Shown: in pieces, positions 45,671-54,929 of the stretch
Position numbering within the stretch: position 1 is the first letter of the stretch
Layout of the letters: each line of letters starts with the position of its first letter
NCBI RefSeq assembly: GCF_017743995.1
Contig: NZ_JAGHRB010000011.1
Span: 1 to 64,000, forward strand
Reading direction: 5' to 3'
Source of the DNA: Ruegeria sp. R13_0
GTDB taxonomy: Bacteria > Pseudomonadota > Alphaproteobacteria > Rhodobacterales > Rhodobacteraceae
Length of the DNA stretch: 64,000 bases
The notes under the pieces: model-generated
Database searches by the model: none
Told to the model about the DNA's origin: nothing
What the model saw: the letters and a program-made list of their open reading frames with translations, nothing else
Translations under genes and position numbers: made by a program

Positions 45671-46537
45671 TTAGTTCAGCGTCTGGAATACGCACCCATC
45701 CGAGGCATAGACCGGCGGCGTCGCGCAGAGCGCACGCGCGACCTGGAAAGCCGCGAGCACCTTGGGCACATAATCCCGGGTCTCTGCATAAGGCGGCACT
45801 CCACTGTGTTTGCGAACGGCCCCCTCTCCGGCATTGTACCCGGCAAGCGCCAAAATCGGGTCATTGTCAAACTCACCCATCAGCCAATCCAGGTATTTAA
45901 CCCCACCCGAGATATTCTGAGAGGGCTGGAAGCTGTCCTGCACGCCAAACCGCTCGGCCGTTGCGGGCATCAGCTGCATCAATCCCTGCGCCCCGGCTGA
46001 GCTTACCGCGTCGGCCCGTCCAGCCGATTCCACCGAGATAACCGCAAGAACCAGCGCTGGCGAAACGTTAGTGCCAATGGTCGAGCGCAGGATATCGCGC
46101 CCCTGATTGTTCACGATACCCTGCAGGGTCTGCAAACGGGGTGTCGAGACGCTAGTAGCGGCCAGAGCGTTGATCGCCGAATCCAGCCTACCTGGTCCGG
46201 CTTGTGCCAGTTCGGGCGAGATCTTCTCCCAAAACGCTTTATACGCGCCTTTCGGCGGCGCCTTAGTCGCAACTACGGGCGTGGTCGACGGCGGCACTTT
46301 GGCACGTTTGATGATATCGGGGACCACAAGCTCAGATCCCGTGCTCGGGGCCGAGGGTCTGGAGGCATGTTCTTCAGCAGAAATCTGGATGTTGATCTTT
46401 GGCCTTTGACCTGGCTGGGGCGCCTTGATCCTTTTGTAGACACCACGCGGTTCGACCTCATCGGCGCGTACGGTGTCTGGCGTGCATACCAGAAACGCCA
46501 ATACGCCGGCGCATGTGACTGCGTCCCGGAGATTCAT
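45671..46537 (-). CDS. Exported lytic transglycosylase (SLT domain)
   Basis: A 288-residue periplasmic peptidoglycan-cleaving enzyme. A signal peptide (MNLRDAVTCAGVLAFLVCTPDTVRA) is followed by a Pro/Lys-rich linker to about 100. The C-terminal SLT domain has catalytic Glu170 in AVISVESAGRADAVSSAGAQGLMQLMPATAERFG, then NISGGVKYLDWLM and LALAGYNAGEGAVRKHSGVPPYAETRDYV. It is divergent from the Tad pilus locus and may open the cell wall for pilus assembly; that link rests on position only. Confidence 0.9.
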   Translation of the reverse strand: MNLRDAVTCAGVLAFLVCTPDTVRADEVEPRGVYKRIKAPQPGQRPKINIQISAEEHASRPSAPSTGSELVVPDIIKRAKVPPSTTPVVATKAPPKGAYKAFWEKISPELAQAGPGRLDSAINALAATSVSTPRLQTLQGIVNNQGRDILRSTIGTNVSPALVLAVISVESAGRADAVSSAGAQGLMQLMPATAERFGVQDSFQPSQNISGGVKYLDWLMGEFDNDPILALAGYNAGEGAVRKHSGVPPYAETRDYVPKVLAAFQVARALCATPPVYASDGCVFQTLN

Positions 46538-46890
46538 TTGCCTGCCTCATGTTTTCGTTTTGATTGATTTGAACCCCGAATCTTCGCGTAAAGCCAGAAA
46601 AACCAAGCAAATTGGGGCAGTTTCGCCTCATTTGCCGCAAATTTGCATCGCTCCGGGGTTTCCAAAAAAAACCAAAGGCATTTTTAAACGTCTATTTTCA
46701 ATGACTTACCCATTTGATGACTAAAAAGTTAAGCCTCGGGCGAATTTTTCCCTGTTTGGCCCAATTCCTGCCACGCACAACAGGCAAACATAGATGCATA
46801 CCGAGACGATCGGGAGCGGACTGAGAGAGAAAGCTCTGGAAGACGCCGAGGTTTAGAAGACTTTTTTAGATCCTTTAGGAGGGACGTAGC
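46538..46890. other. Promoter region between the transglycosylase gene and the first pilin
   Basis: 353 bases without a convincing gene, lower in GC than the flanks, expected to hold the divergent promoters. A GG-N10-GC element (TGGCCCAATTCCTGC, 46757-46771) fits sigma-54 spacing but only partly its consensus. A strong Shine-Dalgarno (AGGAGG, near 46877) closes the region in front of the pilin. A 300-base leader is possible, and nothing else is recognisable. Confidence 0.5.
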
Positions 46891-47127
46891 ATGATCAAGT
46901 TCATCAAGAACTTCCGCAAAGACGAAGACGGCGCAGTAACAGTTGACTGGGTTGTTCTGACCGCAGCAGTCATCGGCCTGGGTACCGTTGCTTACACCCA
47001 GATTTCGAACGGTGCAGTTGGCATGGCGACTGACGTCAACGCTGCCCTGTCCGGCGCGACCATCAGCACTGGTGAAAACGACGGTACGCCGGGTGGTATC
47101 ACCACAGCGGGTGAAAACACCAACTAA
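46891..47127 (+). CDS. Flp-like type IVb pilin, copy 1
   Basis: A 78-residue prepilin, the probable structural subunit of the Tad pilus. A basic leader MIKFIKNFRKDEDG ends at the glycine where the prepilin peptidase should cut, then the hydrophobic helix AVTVDWVVLTAAVIGLGTVAY. Canonical Flp pilins read G/xxxxEY; here the equivalent is G/AVTVDW, with Asp for Glu and Trp for Tyr. The tail is Gly/Thr/Asn-rich (SGATISTGENDGTPGGITTAGENTN). A strong AGGAGG precedes it and a terminator follows. Confidence 0.85.
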   Translation: MIKFIKNFRKDEDGAVTVDWVVLTAAVIGLGTVAYTQISNGAVGMATDVNAALSGATISTGENDGTPGGITTAGENTN

Positions 47128-47155
47128 TACAAGACTATCAAGTCTTGAAAATTTG

Positions 47156-47188
47156 ACGTCGCGCCGGAAATCGGCGCGACGTTTTTTT
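47156..47188 (+). terminator. Terminator after pilin 1
   Basis: ACGTCGCGCCG (47156-47166) and CGGCGCGACGT (47172-47182) form a perfect 11-base stem, followed by T7 or so. It would hold most transcription to the pilin gene. Confidence 0.93.
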
Positions 47189-47415
47189 GGGCCTCACAAA
47201 ATGCATAGGGTGTCCACCCAATCAATATTTTCCCGCCCGTCTATTTTGAGTGTGGTGGTGCAAATCCGGAAAAGAATGCGGCGGACAAATCACTTTTTCG
47301 CCAAATTCGCGCCATTCCCGCGCGTCAACATTGAAATCAGGTGCTAGCAAGAAACGTCCTCGGATTTGTTCGCTCGGAAGGCAAACGGATACAAGACGAC
47401 GTTGATAGGTATGAG

Positions 47416-47655
47416 ATGAAAAAGATGTTTAGGACATTTAGAGCCTCTGAAGAGGGTGCCGTCACTGTCGACTGGGTCGTTTTGACTGCGCTAATTATTG
47501 GTCTGGCCACGCTTCTCTACTTTGCCATCCAAACGGCCACGATTGGCCTGAGCGGGAACACGAGCCAAGCTCTCAGCAGCGCAACCATTAGCACAGGAAC
47601 ATCCACCGGTGGCGGCGGCGGTATAGCAACTGAAGGCACCGCTGGCGGCAACTGA
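47416..47655 (+). CDS. Flp-like type IVb pilin, copy 2
   Basis: A 79-residue paralogue of copy 1 with leader MKKMFRTFRASEEG, the same G/AVTVDWVVLTA processing site and helix, and a Gly/Thr-rich tail (SSATISTGTSTGGGGGIATEGTAGGN). The helix and tail diverge from copy 1 while the cleavage region is identical. The start is chosen on likeness to copy 1; only AGG precedes it, so it is probably expressed less. It has its own upstream region and terminator. Confidence 0.8.
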   Translation: MKKMFRTFRASEEGAVTVDWVVLTALIIGLATLLYFAIQTATIGLSGNTSQALSSATISTGTSTGGGGGIATEGTAGGN

Positions 47656-47686
47656 CCGCACTCAACTCAACAATCAATTAAACAAG

Positions 47687-47710
47687 TCGCCATCAAAGGA
47701 TGGCGATTTT
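47687..47710 (+). terminator. Terminator after pilin 2
   Basis: TCGCCATC (47687-47694), loop AAAG, GATGGCGA (47699-47706), then TTTT. Confidence 0.85.
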
Positions 47711-47896
47711 GGCTTTTGTGCAGGTCGTTACTGCGGTCGTTCGCGGCCAGATACTGTCGCGACATGGCTTGAAAAATCTGCACGAAAAGTCTGATTTGTC
47801 CCACATTTCGACACAATTCCATCTTACGAATACGATGAACGAATTTGACCCCCTGGCCTTTGGAAGCAAAGCCAGACAGAAATATGAGGTGGATGT

Positions 47897-48805
47897 ATGC
47901 GAGCGGTATTCGGACTTGTCCTGATTGTCGGGCTAGCTCTGGCTGGCGGCGCTGTCTACATGGCGCGGAACTATATCTCAGCGTATCAGAACGAACTCGC
48001 CCGCGAGCGGCAGGCGACAGCGGCCGCGCTCGAGGCTGCTGCAGCCGAAAAAGCCGAGGTCGAAGTGATCCCAACAGTCGGTGTTATTGTTTCCAATCGA
48101 ACCCTGAAATACGGAGAACGCCTGGTAGAAGAGGACGTGCGCGTCGTTGACTGGCCAGAAAACGCAATACCGGAAGGCAGCTTTACTGACCTTGCAGTTT
48201 TGTTCCCTGCGTCCGGTGGCAAAGACCGTTTCGTTCTTCGCACGATGGAAAAAGACGAAGCCTTGATGGAAGTCAAAATCACTCAGCCTGGTGAAGGGGC
48301 GGGCCTGACGTCTCAGTTGGACAAAGGCATGCGCGCTTTTGCGATTCGGGTTGATGTGGCGTCGGGCGTTTCCGGTTTCTTGCGCCCCGGAGACTATGTT
48401 GACGTCTACTGGACCGGTTCGCGCCGAGGGACAACCGCCGAAGCGGATGGCGAGATTACCCGCCTGATCCAGCCTCGGGTCGAATTGATCGCAGTTGACC
48501 AGATCGCTGGAACGGACGTGACAGGAACGACAATTGCGCGCACGATCACTGTTGCTGTCACGCGTGAACAGGTTGCCGTTCTTACTCAGGCGCAAAACAC
48601 TGGAAGGCTGACATTGGCCCTTGTTGGGGTCGAAGATGAAACCGTGTCATCGGAAGTCATCGAGATTGACCAACGCGCTTTGCTCGGTGTTGTCGAAGAA
48701 GAAGCTGCCCCGATCCCAGAGCGTGTGGAAAAACAAGTGTGCAAGACCCGTATTCGCCGCGGCAGCAGCGAAGTTGCCGACAGCGTGATCGCCTGCACAA
48801 ACTGA
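47897..48805 (+). CDS. cpaB: Tad pilus assembly protein CpaB/RcpC
   Basis: A 302-residue periplasmic protein with an N-terminal membrane anchor or signal (MRAVFGLVLIVGLALAGGAVYMA), a short coiled region, then an SAF domain (VGVIVSNRTLKYGERLVEEDVRVVDWPENAIPEGSF) and the RcpC core (GFLRPGDYVDVYWTGSR). CpaB helps the secretin channel work during pilus assembly. It starts 187 bases after the pilin 2 terminator, so it may use its own promoter. A terminator also follows it. Confidence 0.92.
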   Translation: MRAVFGLVLIVGLALAGGAVYMARNYISAYQNELARERQATAAALEAAAAEKAEVEVIPTVGVIVSNRTLKYGERLVEEDVRVVDWPENAIPEGSFTDLAVLFPASGGKDRFVLRTMEKDEALMEVKITQPGEGAGLTSQLDKGMRAFAIRVDVASGVSGFLRPGDYVDVYWTGSRRGTTAEADGEITRLIQPRVELIAVDQIAGTDVTGTTIARTITVAVTREQVAVLTQAQNTGRLTLALVGVEDETVSSEVIEIDQRALLGVVEEEAAPIPERVEKQVCKTRIRRGSSEVADSVIACTN

Positions 48806-48831
48806 CGCCTATTCAGGACCTTACACCTGGT

Positions 48832-48858
48832 GAGCCGCGCGATTTGCGCGGCTCTTTT
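48832..48858 (+). terminator. Terminator between cpaB and cpaC
   Basis: GAGCCGCGC (48832-48840), loop GATTT, GCGCGGCTC (48846-48854), then TTTT. It separates cpaB from the secretin gene. Confidence 0.88.
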
Positions 48859-48998
48859 GATTCTTATGTTGCCAATTGCCCACATAAGGAAACTTCCGGA
48901 AACCCTTGATTATTGCAATAAATTCCGTTTTCGCGCAGAGTTTCGCCTATAGGGCATAAGACCCACAAAAACGAGGCGTGATCGGAGAGGCAGGTCAC

Positions 48999-50405
48999 AT
49001 GAAAATACGTTCCTGGATCAGCGCAACCCTGCTGGGGTTGTCGCTCGTTGTTAGCCCAGTCGGCGATGCCGCTTGGGCCGAAACTCTTCGCGTGGTCAAG
49101 AAGGGCACAGTGGAAACGCTGGAAGTCCCCGTAAACCGCGCGATCGTTGTTGAAAGTGAAGAGCCGTTTGCCGAACTGAGTATCGCGAATGCCGGCATTG
49201 CCGACATCTCGTCACTTTCAGATCGCACGATTTATGTTTTGGGTAAGGCGCCCGGTCTGACGACACTGACTCTGTTCGATGGCGCAGGCATGCTTCTCGC
49301 CAATGTCAGGGTGCGCGTCGCCCCAGACATTACAGAGTTTAAGGAACGCCTGCGGCAGATTCTGCCAAATGAACAAATCGAAGTGCGCACAGCCAATGAC
49401 GGAATCGTTTTGTCCGGAACAGTCTCGGGCTCAGCCAAACTTGCGCGTGCATTGGAACTGGCGGAACGCTACGCCCCGGATCGGGTGTCAAACCTGATGT
49501 CGGTTGGCGGCGTTCAGCAAGTCATGCTGAAGGTGCGCTTCGCGGAAATGAACCGTTCGGTTGCCAAAAACCTGTCAACATCGCTTGGCTTTGGCGGCAG
49601 CGACGTCACGGCTGGTTTCAACACCCTCAACACTCAGGGTGCGTTGAGCAATGCGTTGGCCAACAACATTCCAATCGCCCAAGCAAATACCGGTGCAATT
49701 CTGTTCGGTTTCGGCGCTGGATCAACGCAAGTAAGATTGCTGCTTGAAGCCTTGGAAACAAAAGGCCTTGCACGCACTCTGGCCGAGCCGAACCTCTCCG
49801 CCCTTTCGGGCCAACAGGCGACCTTCCTCGCCGGTGGTGAAGTTCCGATCCCGGTACCCGCAGATGACGGTGTTGTTGCCATCGAATACCGCGCATTCGG
49901 TGTTGAAATCGACTTCATTCCACGCGTCGTCGATGGTGATCTGATCAACCTGGAACTTGGCACTGCGGTTTCGAGCATTGATACGTCGTCGGACTTTACA
50001 ATCAACGGCGATTCGGTCCCGAGCTTCATCACCCGCCAGACCTCAACCACCATTGAACTGCGCGACGGGGAAAGCTTTGCAATCGCGGGCCTGATTCAAG
50101 ATGATTTCACAGATCTGAGCAACCAGGTGCCATGGTTGGGCGACGTGCCCGTTCTGGGCACCCTGTTCCGCAGCGCACAGTACCAGCGAGAACAAAGTGA
50201 GTTGGTTATCATTATCACCGCGCACTTGGTCTCACCGACCCGTGGGGAAACGCTTGCTTTGCCGACAGATCGGGTAAAACCCCCCAGCGAGTTTGATCTG
50301 TTTATCAACGGACGCGTTGCTCGGACCGAGCGCGCAGGCGCTGGTGGTGCATCGGAAGTGGCCAAGCAAGACTTTGGCAGCTCCTACGGCTACATTCTGG
50401 ATTGA
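48999..50405 (+). CDS. cpaC: Tad pilus secretin CpaC/RcpA
   Basis: A 468-residue outer-membrane secretin. The signal peptide MKIRSWISATLLGLSLVVSPVGDAAWA is followed by an N-terminal BON-like domain (VVESEEPFAELSIANAGIADI, then VRVAPDITEFKERLRQILPNEQIEV). The secretin domain occupies the C-terminal half: ALETKGLARTLAEPNLSALSGQQATFLAGGEVPIPVP and GLIQDDFTDLSNQVPWLGDVPVLGTLFRS. This forms the channel through which the pilus exits. AGG before ATG 48999, with the signal peptide, decides the start. Confidence 0.95.
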   Translation: MKIRSWISATLLGLSLVVSPVGDAAWAETLRVVKKGTVETLEVPVNRAIVVESEEPFAELSIANAGIADISSLSDRTIYVLGKAPGLTTLTLFDGAGMLLANVRVRVAPDITEFKERLRQILPNEQIEVRTANDGIVLSGTVSGSAKLARALELAERYAPDRVSNLMSVGGVQQVMLKVRFAEMNRSVAKNLSTSLGFGGSDVTAGFNTLNTQGALSNALANNIPIAQANTGAILFGFGAGSTQVRLLLEALETKGLARTLAEPNLSALSGQQATFLAGGEVPIPVPADDGVVAIEYRAFGVEIDFIPRVVDGDLINLELGTAVSSIDTSSDFTINGDSVPSFITRQTSTTIELRDGESFAIAGLIQDDFTDLSNQVPWLGDVPVLGTLFRSAQYQREQSELVIIITAHLVSPTRGETLALPTDRVKPPSEFDLFINGRVARTERAGAGGASEVAKQDFGSSYGYILD

Positions 50406-50422
50406 TGAGGAGGTAAGGACCA

Positions 50423-51049
50423 ATGAAAACGTTGATACTCACCTTAGGTCTTTCGGTCGCAGTCACCGCATGTACGCGCGAAGCCGGGTATGAAATTGAT
50501 GCGGGCACCTTTGGCAATGCGACGCTGAACAACTCGCAGGTCATGAACGGTGAACTGACATACGCTCAGATTTTGAGCCGCCGGTTCGCGGCCGAAGTGC
50601 CCAGCCAGGTGAACTTTGCCTTCAACAGTTCACAGCTGGATGCATCTGCGCAGCGTATTCTGTTGCAGCAGGCGGATTGGATCAAACAATTCCCAGAAGC
50701 GCGGTTCCGTGTGTATGGCCACACTGACGCGGTTGGTTCTGCCAGCTATAACAAAAGCCTTGGTCTGCGCCGGGCACAAGCGGTTGTGTCCTTCTTTGCC
50801 CAACAAGGAATCTCGCGATCTCGACTAGAGGCGGTGGTTTCTTTCGGCAAAACGCGACCACTGGTTGCAACAACGAATCGCGACCGCCGGAATCGCCGGA
50901 CAGTGACTGAGGTTTCGGGTTTTGTAGACCGCGCGCCGCAGACTCTGGATGGCAAGTACGCCGAGATCATTTACCGCGAATACGTCGAAAGCGCGGCGGC
51001 TGGATCGAGTGTCGAGCAGGTCGATGCGACTGGCGGCGGCGGTGGATAA
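50423..51049 (+). CDS. OmpA-like lipoprotein in the Tad locus
   Basis: A 208-residue lipoprotein: MKTLILTLGLSVAVTAC, lipobox VTAC with acylated Cys17. The OmpA C-terminal, peptidoglycan-binding domain runs from about 55 to 150 (NFAFNSSQLDASAQRIL, then VYGHTDAVGSASYNKSLGLRRAQAVVSFFAQQGI). The tail ends in GGGGG. It lies 17 bases after cpaC and probably anchors the secretin to the cell wall. OmpA-type genes sit in this slot in related Tad loci. Confidence 0.88.
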   Translation: MKTLILTLGLSVAVTACTREAGYEIDAGTFGNATLNNSQVMNGELTYAQILSRRFAAEVPSQVNFAFNSSQLDASAQRILLQQADWIKQFPEARFRVYGHTDAVGSASYNKSLGLRRAQAVVSFFAQQGISRSRLEAVVSFGKTRPLVATTNRDRRNRRTVTEVSGFVDRAPQTLDGKYAEIIYREYVESAAAGSSVEQVDATGGGGG

Positions 51050-51058
51050 TCCCATCTG

Positions 51059-51082
51059 AACGGGCGACATCGTCGCCCGTTT
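51059..51082 (+). terminator. Hairpin after the OmpA-like gene
   Basis: AACGGGCGAC (51059-51068), loop ATC, GTCGCCCGTT (51072-51081), then one T and CCC. Strong stem, poor T run. Confidence 0.65.
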
Positions 51083-51248
51083 CCCTACAATTGGTTCTTT
51101 TGCGCCAAATTCTCGCCCAACTTCCAAGCGACATTGTGAACAATAGGGTGACCTGCGGCCAAAATTGACCGCATTGGGGCGACAGCAAATCTACCCGAGC
51201 GTACACGTTCGCAAGAAATGCCAAGCCCTCTCTACGAGGATTGTGTAT

Positions 51249-52484
51249 ATGAGTAGCGCGACGCCGCAAGACAACGACTCGGGAATTCTGGCCTGCACCA
51301 TCAGCCGGGATGTCCAGAACTTTGATCTATTGATCGAAGACATGGAAACCATTCTTGGTGAGCGTTGGGGCGATCTTGGCTTTGCCGAAGCTCTCGCCTT
51401 TTTCAGCCAACCCGAAGCGGAAACACTGGAATTCGTTGCCCTGGCCATTGATGGTGAGGATGAAGACAACCTCTCGTTGATGGGCGAAATCATCACCCAG
51501 GCAAAAGACAAGAAGATCAAAGTGGTGCTTATTGCCGAGGACGTGACCCCCGCCTCGCTACACCAGCTTTTGCGCAAAGGCGCGGATGAATTTGTCCCCT
51601 ACCCTCTTCCTGAAGGCGAACTGCAAGAAGCGATCGAGCGGATGAACAAGCCCGATCCTGTGGTTGCAGCACAAGCAGCCGCTGCCACTCTGACCGGTGG
51701 AGAATCAAAAGAAGGCGCTCTGTTCGTTGTACAAGGTCTGGCGGGCGGCGTTGGTTCCACGACACTGGCCGTAAACCTGGCTTGGGAGCTTGCCACGATC
51801 TCGGACAAGGATGCGCCTTCGGTCTGTCTGATCGACTTGGATCTGCAATACGGCACGGTCTCGACCTATCTGGACCTGCCCCGCCGTGAAACCGTTTTCG
51901 AGATGTTGTCCGACACGGCGTCAATGGATGATGAGGTCTTCTCACAAGCCCTTCAAAGCTATGAAGAAAAAATGCAGGTTTTGACGGCCCCATCTGACAT
52001 GGTGCCGTTGGATCTGATCACACCTGAAGATATCCAGCGCGTGATAGATACGGCGCGCAAGCATTTCGACTATGTGGTCGTGGACATGCCCAAAACACTG
52101 GTTTTGTGGTCAGAAACCGTTCTGCAGGCTGCTCATGTTTATTTCGCCATGATCGAGCTGGACATGCGTTCGGCCCAGAACGCATTGCGTCTGAAACGCG
52201 CCTTGCAGGCAGAAGAGCTGCCGTTCAACAAACTGCGTTTCGCCCTGAACCGGGCCCCGAAATTCACCGATTTGAACGGCAAGGGGCGCATCAAGCGTAT
52301 GGGCGAAAGCCTCGGAATCTCGATCGACCTGCAATTGCCCGATGGGGGCAAGCCGGTGATGCAAAGCGGCGATCATGGCCTGCCATTGGCCAGTTCAGCC
52401 GCCAAAAACCCGCTGCGTCGCGAAATTGCCAAGCTTGCAAAATCGCTCCACAGCCTCGGCAGCAACGACGCCGAGGCCGCATAA
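51249..52484 (+). CDS. cpaE: Tad pilus localisation protein CpaE/TadZ
   Basis: A 411-residue protein. An N-terminal receiver-like atypical domain (to about 135) is followed by a ParA/MinD-type P-loop domain. The deviant Walker A reads GLAGGVGSTTLA (163-174): the lysines expected before the glycines and at the end of the loop are both missing (Ala165, Ser170). LIDLDLQYGTVSTYLDL and VVVDMPKTLVLWS match the family. It may place the pilus machine at a site without normal ATP hydrolysis. ATG 51249 fits the family N terminus. Confidence 0.9.
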   Translation: MSSATPQDNDSGILACTISRDVQNFDLLIEDMETILGERWGDLGFAEALAFFSQPEAETLEFVALAIDGEDEDNLSLMGEIITQAKDKKIKVVLIAEDVTPASLHQLLRKGADEFVPYPLPEGELQEAIERMNKPDPVVAAQAAAATLTGGESKEGALFVVQGLAGGVGSTTLAVNLAWELATISDKDAPSVCLIDLDLQYGTVSTYLDLPRRETVFEMLSDTASMDDEVFSQALQSYEEKMQVLTAPSDMVPLDLITPEDIQRVIDTARKHFDYVVVDMPKTLVLWSETVLQAAHVYFAMIELDMRSAQNALRLKRALQAEELPFNKLRFALNRAPKFTDLNGKGRIKRMGESLGISIDLQLPDGGKPVMQSGDHGLPLASSAAKNPLRREIAKLAKSLHSLGSNDAEAA

Positions 52485-52508
52485 CACAACCCCAAGGGAA
52501 GAGCCGCC

Positions 52509-53939
52509 ATGTTTTCCAGATACAAGAAAGCGTCTGATGCGCAGCCGGTAGAAACGCCGGCCAAAGCGCCCGAGGCGGCCCCTGCAGCACCAACTGCCAC
52601 AGCGGTTGCACGCAAGCCTGTTCAGAAGAAAGCTGGCGAGGTCACGAGCGCCGACCGCGACCGCAAACGGAAAGAGCGCCTGAGTGAGATCAAGATTGAG
52701 CTGCACCGGGAGCTACTGGAAAACCTGAACCTCGCCGCCCTTGAAAATGCGGGTGAGGCCGAGCTTCGCACCGAGATCAGCGCAATTGCTAGCGAGGTTC
52801 TGGAAGCCAAAAGCATCGTGCTGAACCGCGACGATCGCGCTCAGCTGAACAAAGAGCTTTACGACGAGGTCACGGGTCTTGGACCTCTTGAAACCTTGCT
52901 GCGCGACGATACCGTCAACGATATTCTGGTGAACGGCCCGCAACAGATTTTTGTCGAACGTGCGGGTAAGCTGGAACTCAGCGATATTACGTTCAAAGAC
53001 GAAAAACACCTGATGCGGATCATCGACAAAATCGTGTCCGCTGTGGGTCGCCGTGTTGACGAATCCAACCCCTATGTTGACGCCCGTCTGGCTGATGGCT
53101 CGCGTTTCAACGCGATGGTTCCTCCGATCGCCGTTGATGGCTCGCTGGTGTCGATTCGTAAGTTTAAAAAAGACAAGCTGGGCATCGATGATCTGGTCAA
53201 TTTTGGTGCGTTCACCGAAGAAATGGCCGCTTATCTTCAAGCCGCCGTCTCGACACGCCTGAATGTCATCGTTTCGGGTGGTACGGGTTCCGGTAAAACG
53301 ACCACTCTGAACGCGCTTTCGAGCTTTATTGACGACGCTGAACGTATCTTGACTATCGAGGATACGGCGGAACTTCAACTGCAGCAGACTCACGTCGGAC
53401 GGATGGAAAGCCGTCCACCAAACGTTGAAGGAAAAGGTGAGGTCAGCCCTCGCGATTGTCTGAAAAACGCCCTGCGGATGCGCCCCGACCGCATCATTGT
53501 GGGTGAGACCCGTGGCGCCGAGGTGATCGACATGCTCCAGGCGATGAACACCGGCCACGACGGCTCGATGACGACGATCCACGCGAACTCGGCGCGGGAT
53601 GGTATCTCGCGTCTGGAAAACATGATCGCGATGGCGGGGATTGAAATGCCGATCAAAGCGGTCCGCAGCCAGATCTCAAGCGCTGTGAACTTGATCGTTC
53701 AGGCCAGCCGTTTGCAGGATGGCTCGCGTCGCATGACCTCGATCACCGAAATTACCGGGATGGAAGGCGATGTGATTTCGATGCAGGAAATCTTTCGTTT
53801 CCAACGCGTTGGCCTGACACCCGATAACAAAATCATCGGTCACTTCACCGCCACCGGCGTGCGTAGCCACTATTCCGAGCGCTTCCGCCTGTGGGGCTTT
53901 GACCTGCCCTCATCCATCTACGACCCAACCACAATGTAG
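52509..53939 (+). CDS. cpaF: Tad pilus motor ATPase CpaF/TadA
   Basis: A 476-residue secretion ATPase of the GspE/CpaF family that drives pilus polymerisation. A Pro/Ala-rich N-terminal tail (to about 50) is followed by an N-terminal domain with [31 protein letters not shown]. Walker A is GGTGSGKT (257-264), and [12 protein letters not shown] and [36 protein letters not shown] carry the Asp and His boxes. tadB follows at 11 bases. Confidence 0.97.
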   Translation: MFSRYKKASDAQPVETPAKAPEAAPAAPTATAVARKPVQKKAGEVTSADRDRKRKERLSEIKIELHRELLENLNLAALENAGEAELRTEISAIASEVLEAKSIVLNRDDRAQLNKELYDEVTGLGPLETLLRDDTVNDILVNGPQQIFVERAGKLELSDITFKDEKHLMRIIDKIVSAVGRRVDESNPYVDARLADGSRFNAMVPPIAVDGSLVSIRKFKKDKLGIDDLVNFGAFTEEMAAYLQAAVSTRLNVIVSGGTGSGKTTTLNALSSFIDDAERILTIEDTAELQLQQTHVGRMESRPPNVEGKGEVSPRDCLKNALRMRPDRIIVGETRGAEVIDMLQAMNTGHDGSMTTIHANSARDGISRLENMIAMAGIEMPIKAVRSQISSAVNLIVQASRLQDGSRRMTSITEITGMEGDVISMQEIFRFQRVGLTPDNKIIGHFTATGVRSHYSERFRLWGFDLPSSIYDPTTM

Positions 53940-53950
53940 GAGATCACGAC

Positions 53951-54919
53951 ATGCAATTGCCTATGGAGGCTCTCATCTATGTCGCCATCTTCGTGGGTGT
54001 CCTTGCCCTGGTGGAAGGCATCTATCTTGTGGCGTTCGGCAAATCCATCAGCCTGAACAGCCGAGTCAACCGACGCCTAGACATGCTCGACAAGGGCGCG
54101 GGCCGCGAGCAAGTTCTGGAACAGCTGCGCAAGGAAATGCAGCAGCATATGAAAACGCAGAGCATCCCTCTGTATTCGCTACTTGCTGACAAGGCCCAAA
54201 AGGCTGCCATCGCGTTTACGCCAAGACAACTGATCATGATCATGGGTCTTGTTTCCGCCGCGGCTTTCGTAGCTCTCAGCATTGGTACGGCGACCGACAC
54301 GGTCTTGCGCACGGCTATTTCTATTGCCATCGGCGTCGGTGCTGTTTTCATGTGGGTCAGCAGAAAAGCCAATAAACGCATGAGCATGATCGAAGAACAG
54401 CTTCCCGACGCGGTCGAGCTGATGGTCCGCTCGCTGCGGGTCGGGAACCCTTTTGTGTCTTCGGTTCAAATCGCGGCGAACGAGGTTCAGGATCCCCTTG
54501 GGACCGAACTAGGCATAATCGCAGATGAATGCGCCTATGGTCGCGATGTGGGCGAGGCACTAAAAGACATGGCTGAACGCTTGGACATGCAGGATTTGCG
54601 CTTTCTCGCGGTCGCAGTCGGCATTCAGCAGCAGTCAGGTGGTAACCTAGCTGAAATTTTGGCCGGCCTGGCTCAGGTGATCCGCGCCCGTTTCCGCTTG
54701 TTCCGCCGGGTCAAGGCAATCACCGCCGAGGCGCAATGGTCCGGAAAGTTCCTGTCGGGGTTCCCAGTCGCGTGCCTCGTCTTCATTCTGGTCAAAGACC
54801 CCGGCTATTATGACGAAGTACTGGACCACCCGTGGTTCATTCCGTTGTGTTTCTTTGTCGGCATCATGCTGACACTGAACCTGATCGTCATGAAGATCAT
54901 TACCAACATCAAGGTTTGA
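53951..54919 (+). CDS. tadB: Tad pilus inner-membrane platform protein TadB
   Basis: A 322-residue type II secretion F (GspF)-fold membrane protein. One N-terminal helix (LIYVAIFVGVLALVEGIYLVAF), a pair (about 90-140) and two at the C terminus flank the cytoplasmic T2SSF domain, with QLPDAVELMVRSLRVGNPFVSSVQIAANEV and GNLAEILAGLAQVIRARFRLFRRVKAITAEAQWSG. With TadC it forms the platform on which CpaF acts. Confidence 0.94.
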   Translation: MQLPMEALIYVAIFVGVLALVEGIYLVAFGKSISLNSRVNRRLDMLDKGAGREQVLEQLRKEMQQHMKTQSIPLYSLLADKAQKAAIAFTPRQLIMIMGLVSAAAFVALSIGTATDTVLRTAISIAIGVGAVFMWVSRKANKRMSMIEEQLPDAVELMVRSLRVGNPFVSSVQIAANEVQDPLGTELGIIADECAYGRDVGEALKDMAERLDMQDLRFLAVAVGIQQQSGGNLAEILAGLAQVIRARFRLFRRVKAITAEAQWSGKFLSGFPVACLVFILVKDPGYYDEVLDHPWFIPLCFFVGIMLTLNLIVMKIITNIKV

Positions 54920-54929
54920 GGTCAGTTCA

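Noticed and set aside
47700-47924. 74-codon frame between pilin 2 and cpaB
   Set aside because: Begins inside the terminator stem, has no ribosome site and overlaps cpaB in another frame.
52713-53582. 289-codon leftward open frame
   Set aside because: Antisense to cpaF; no independent support.
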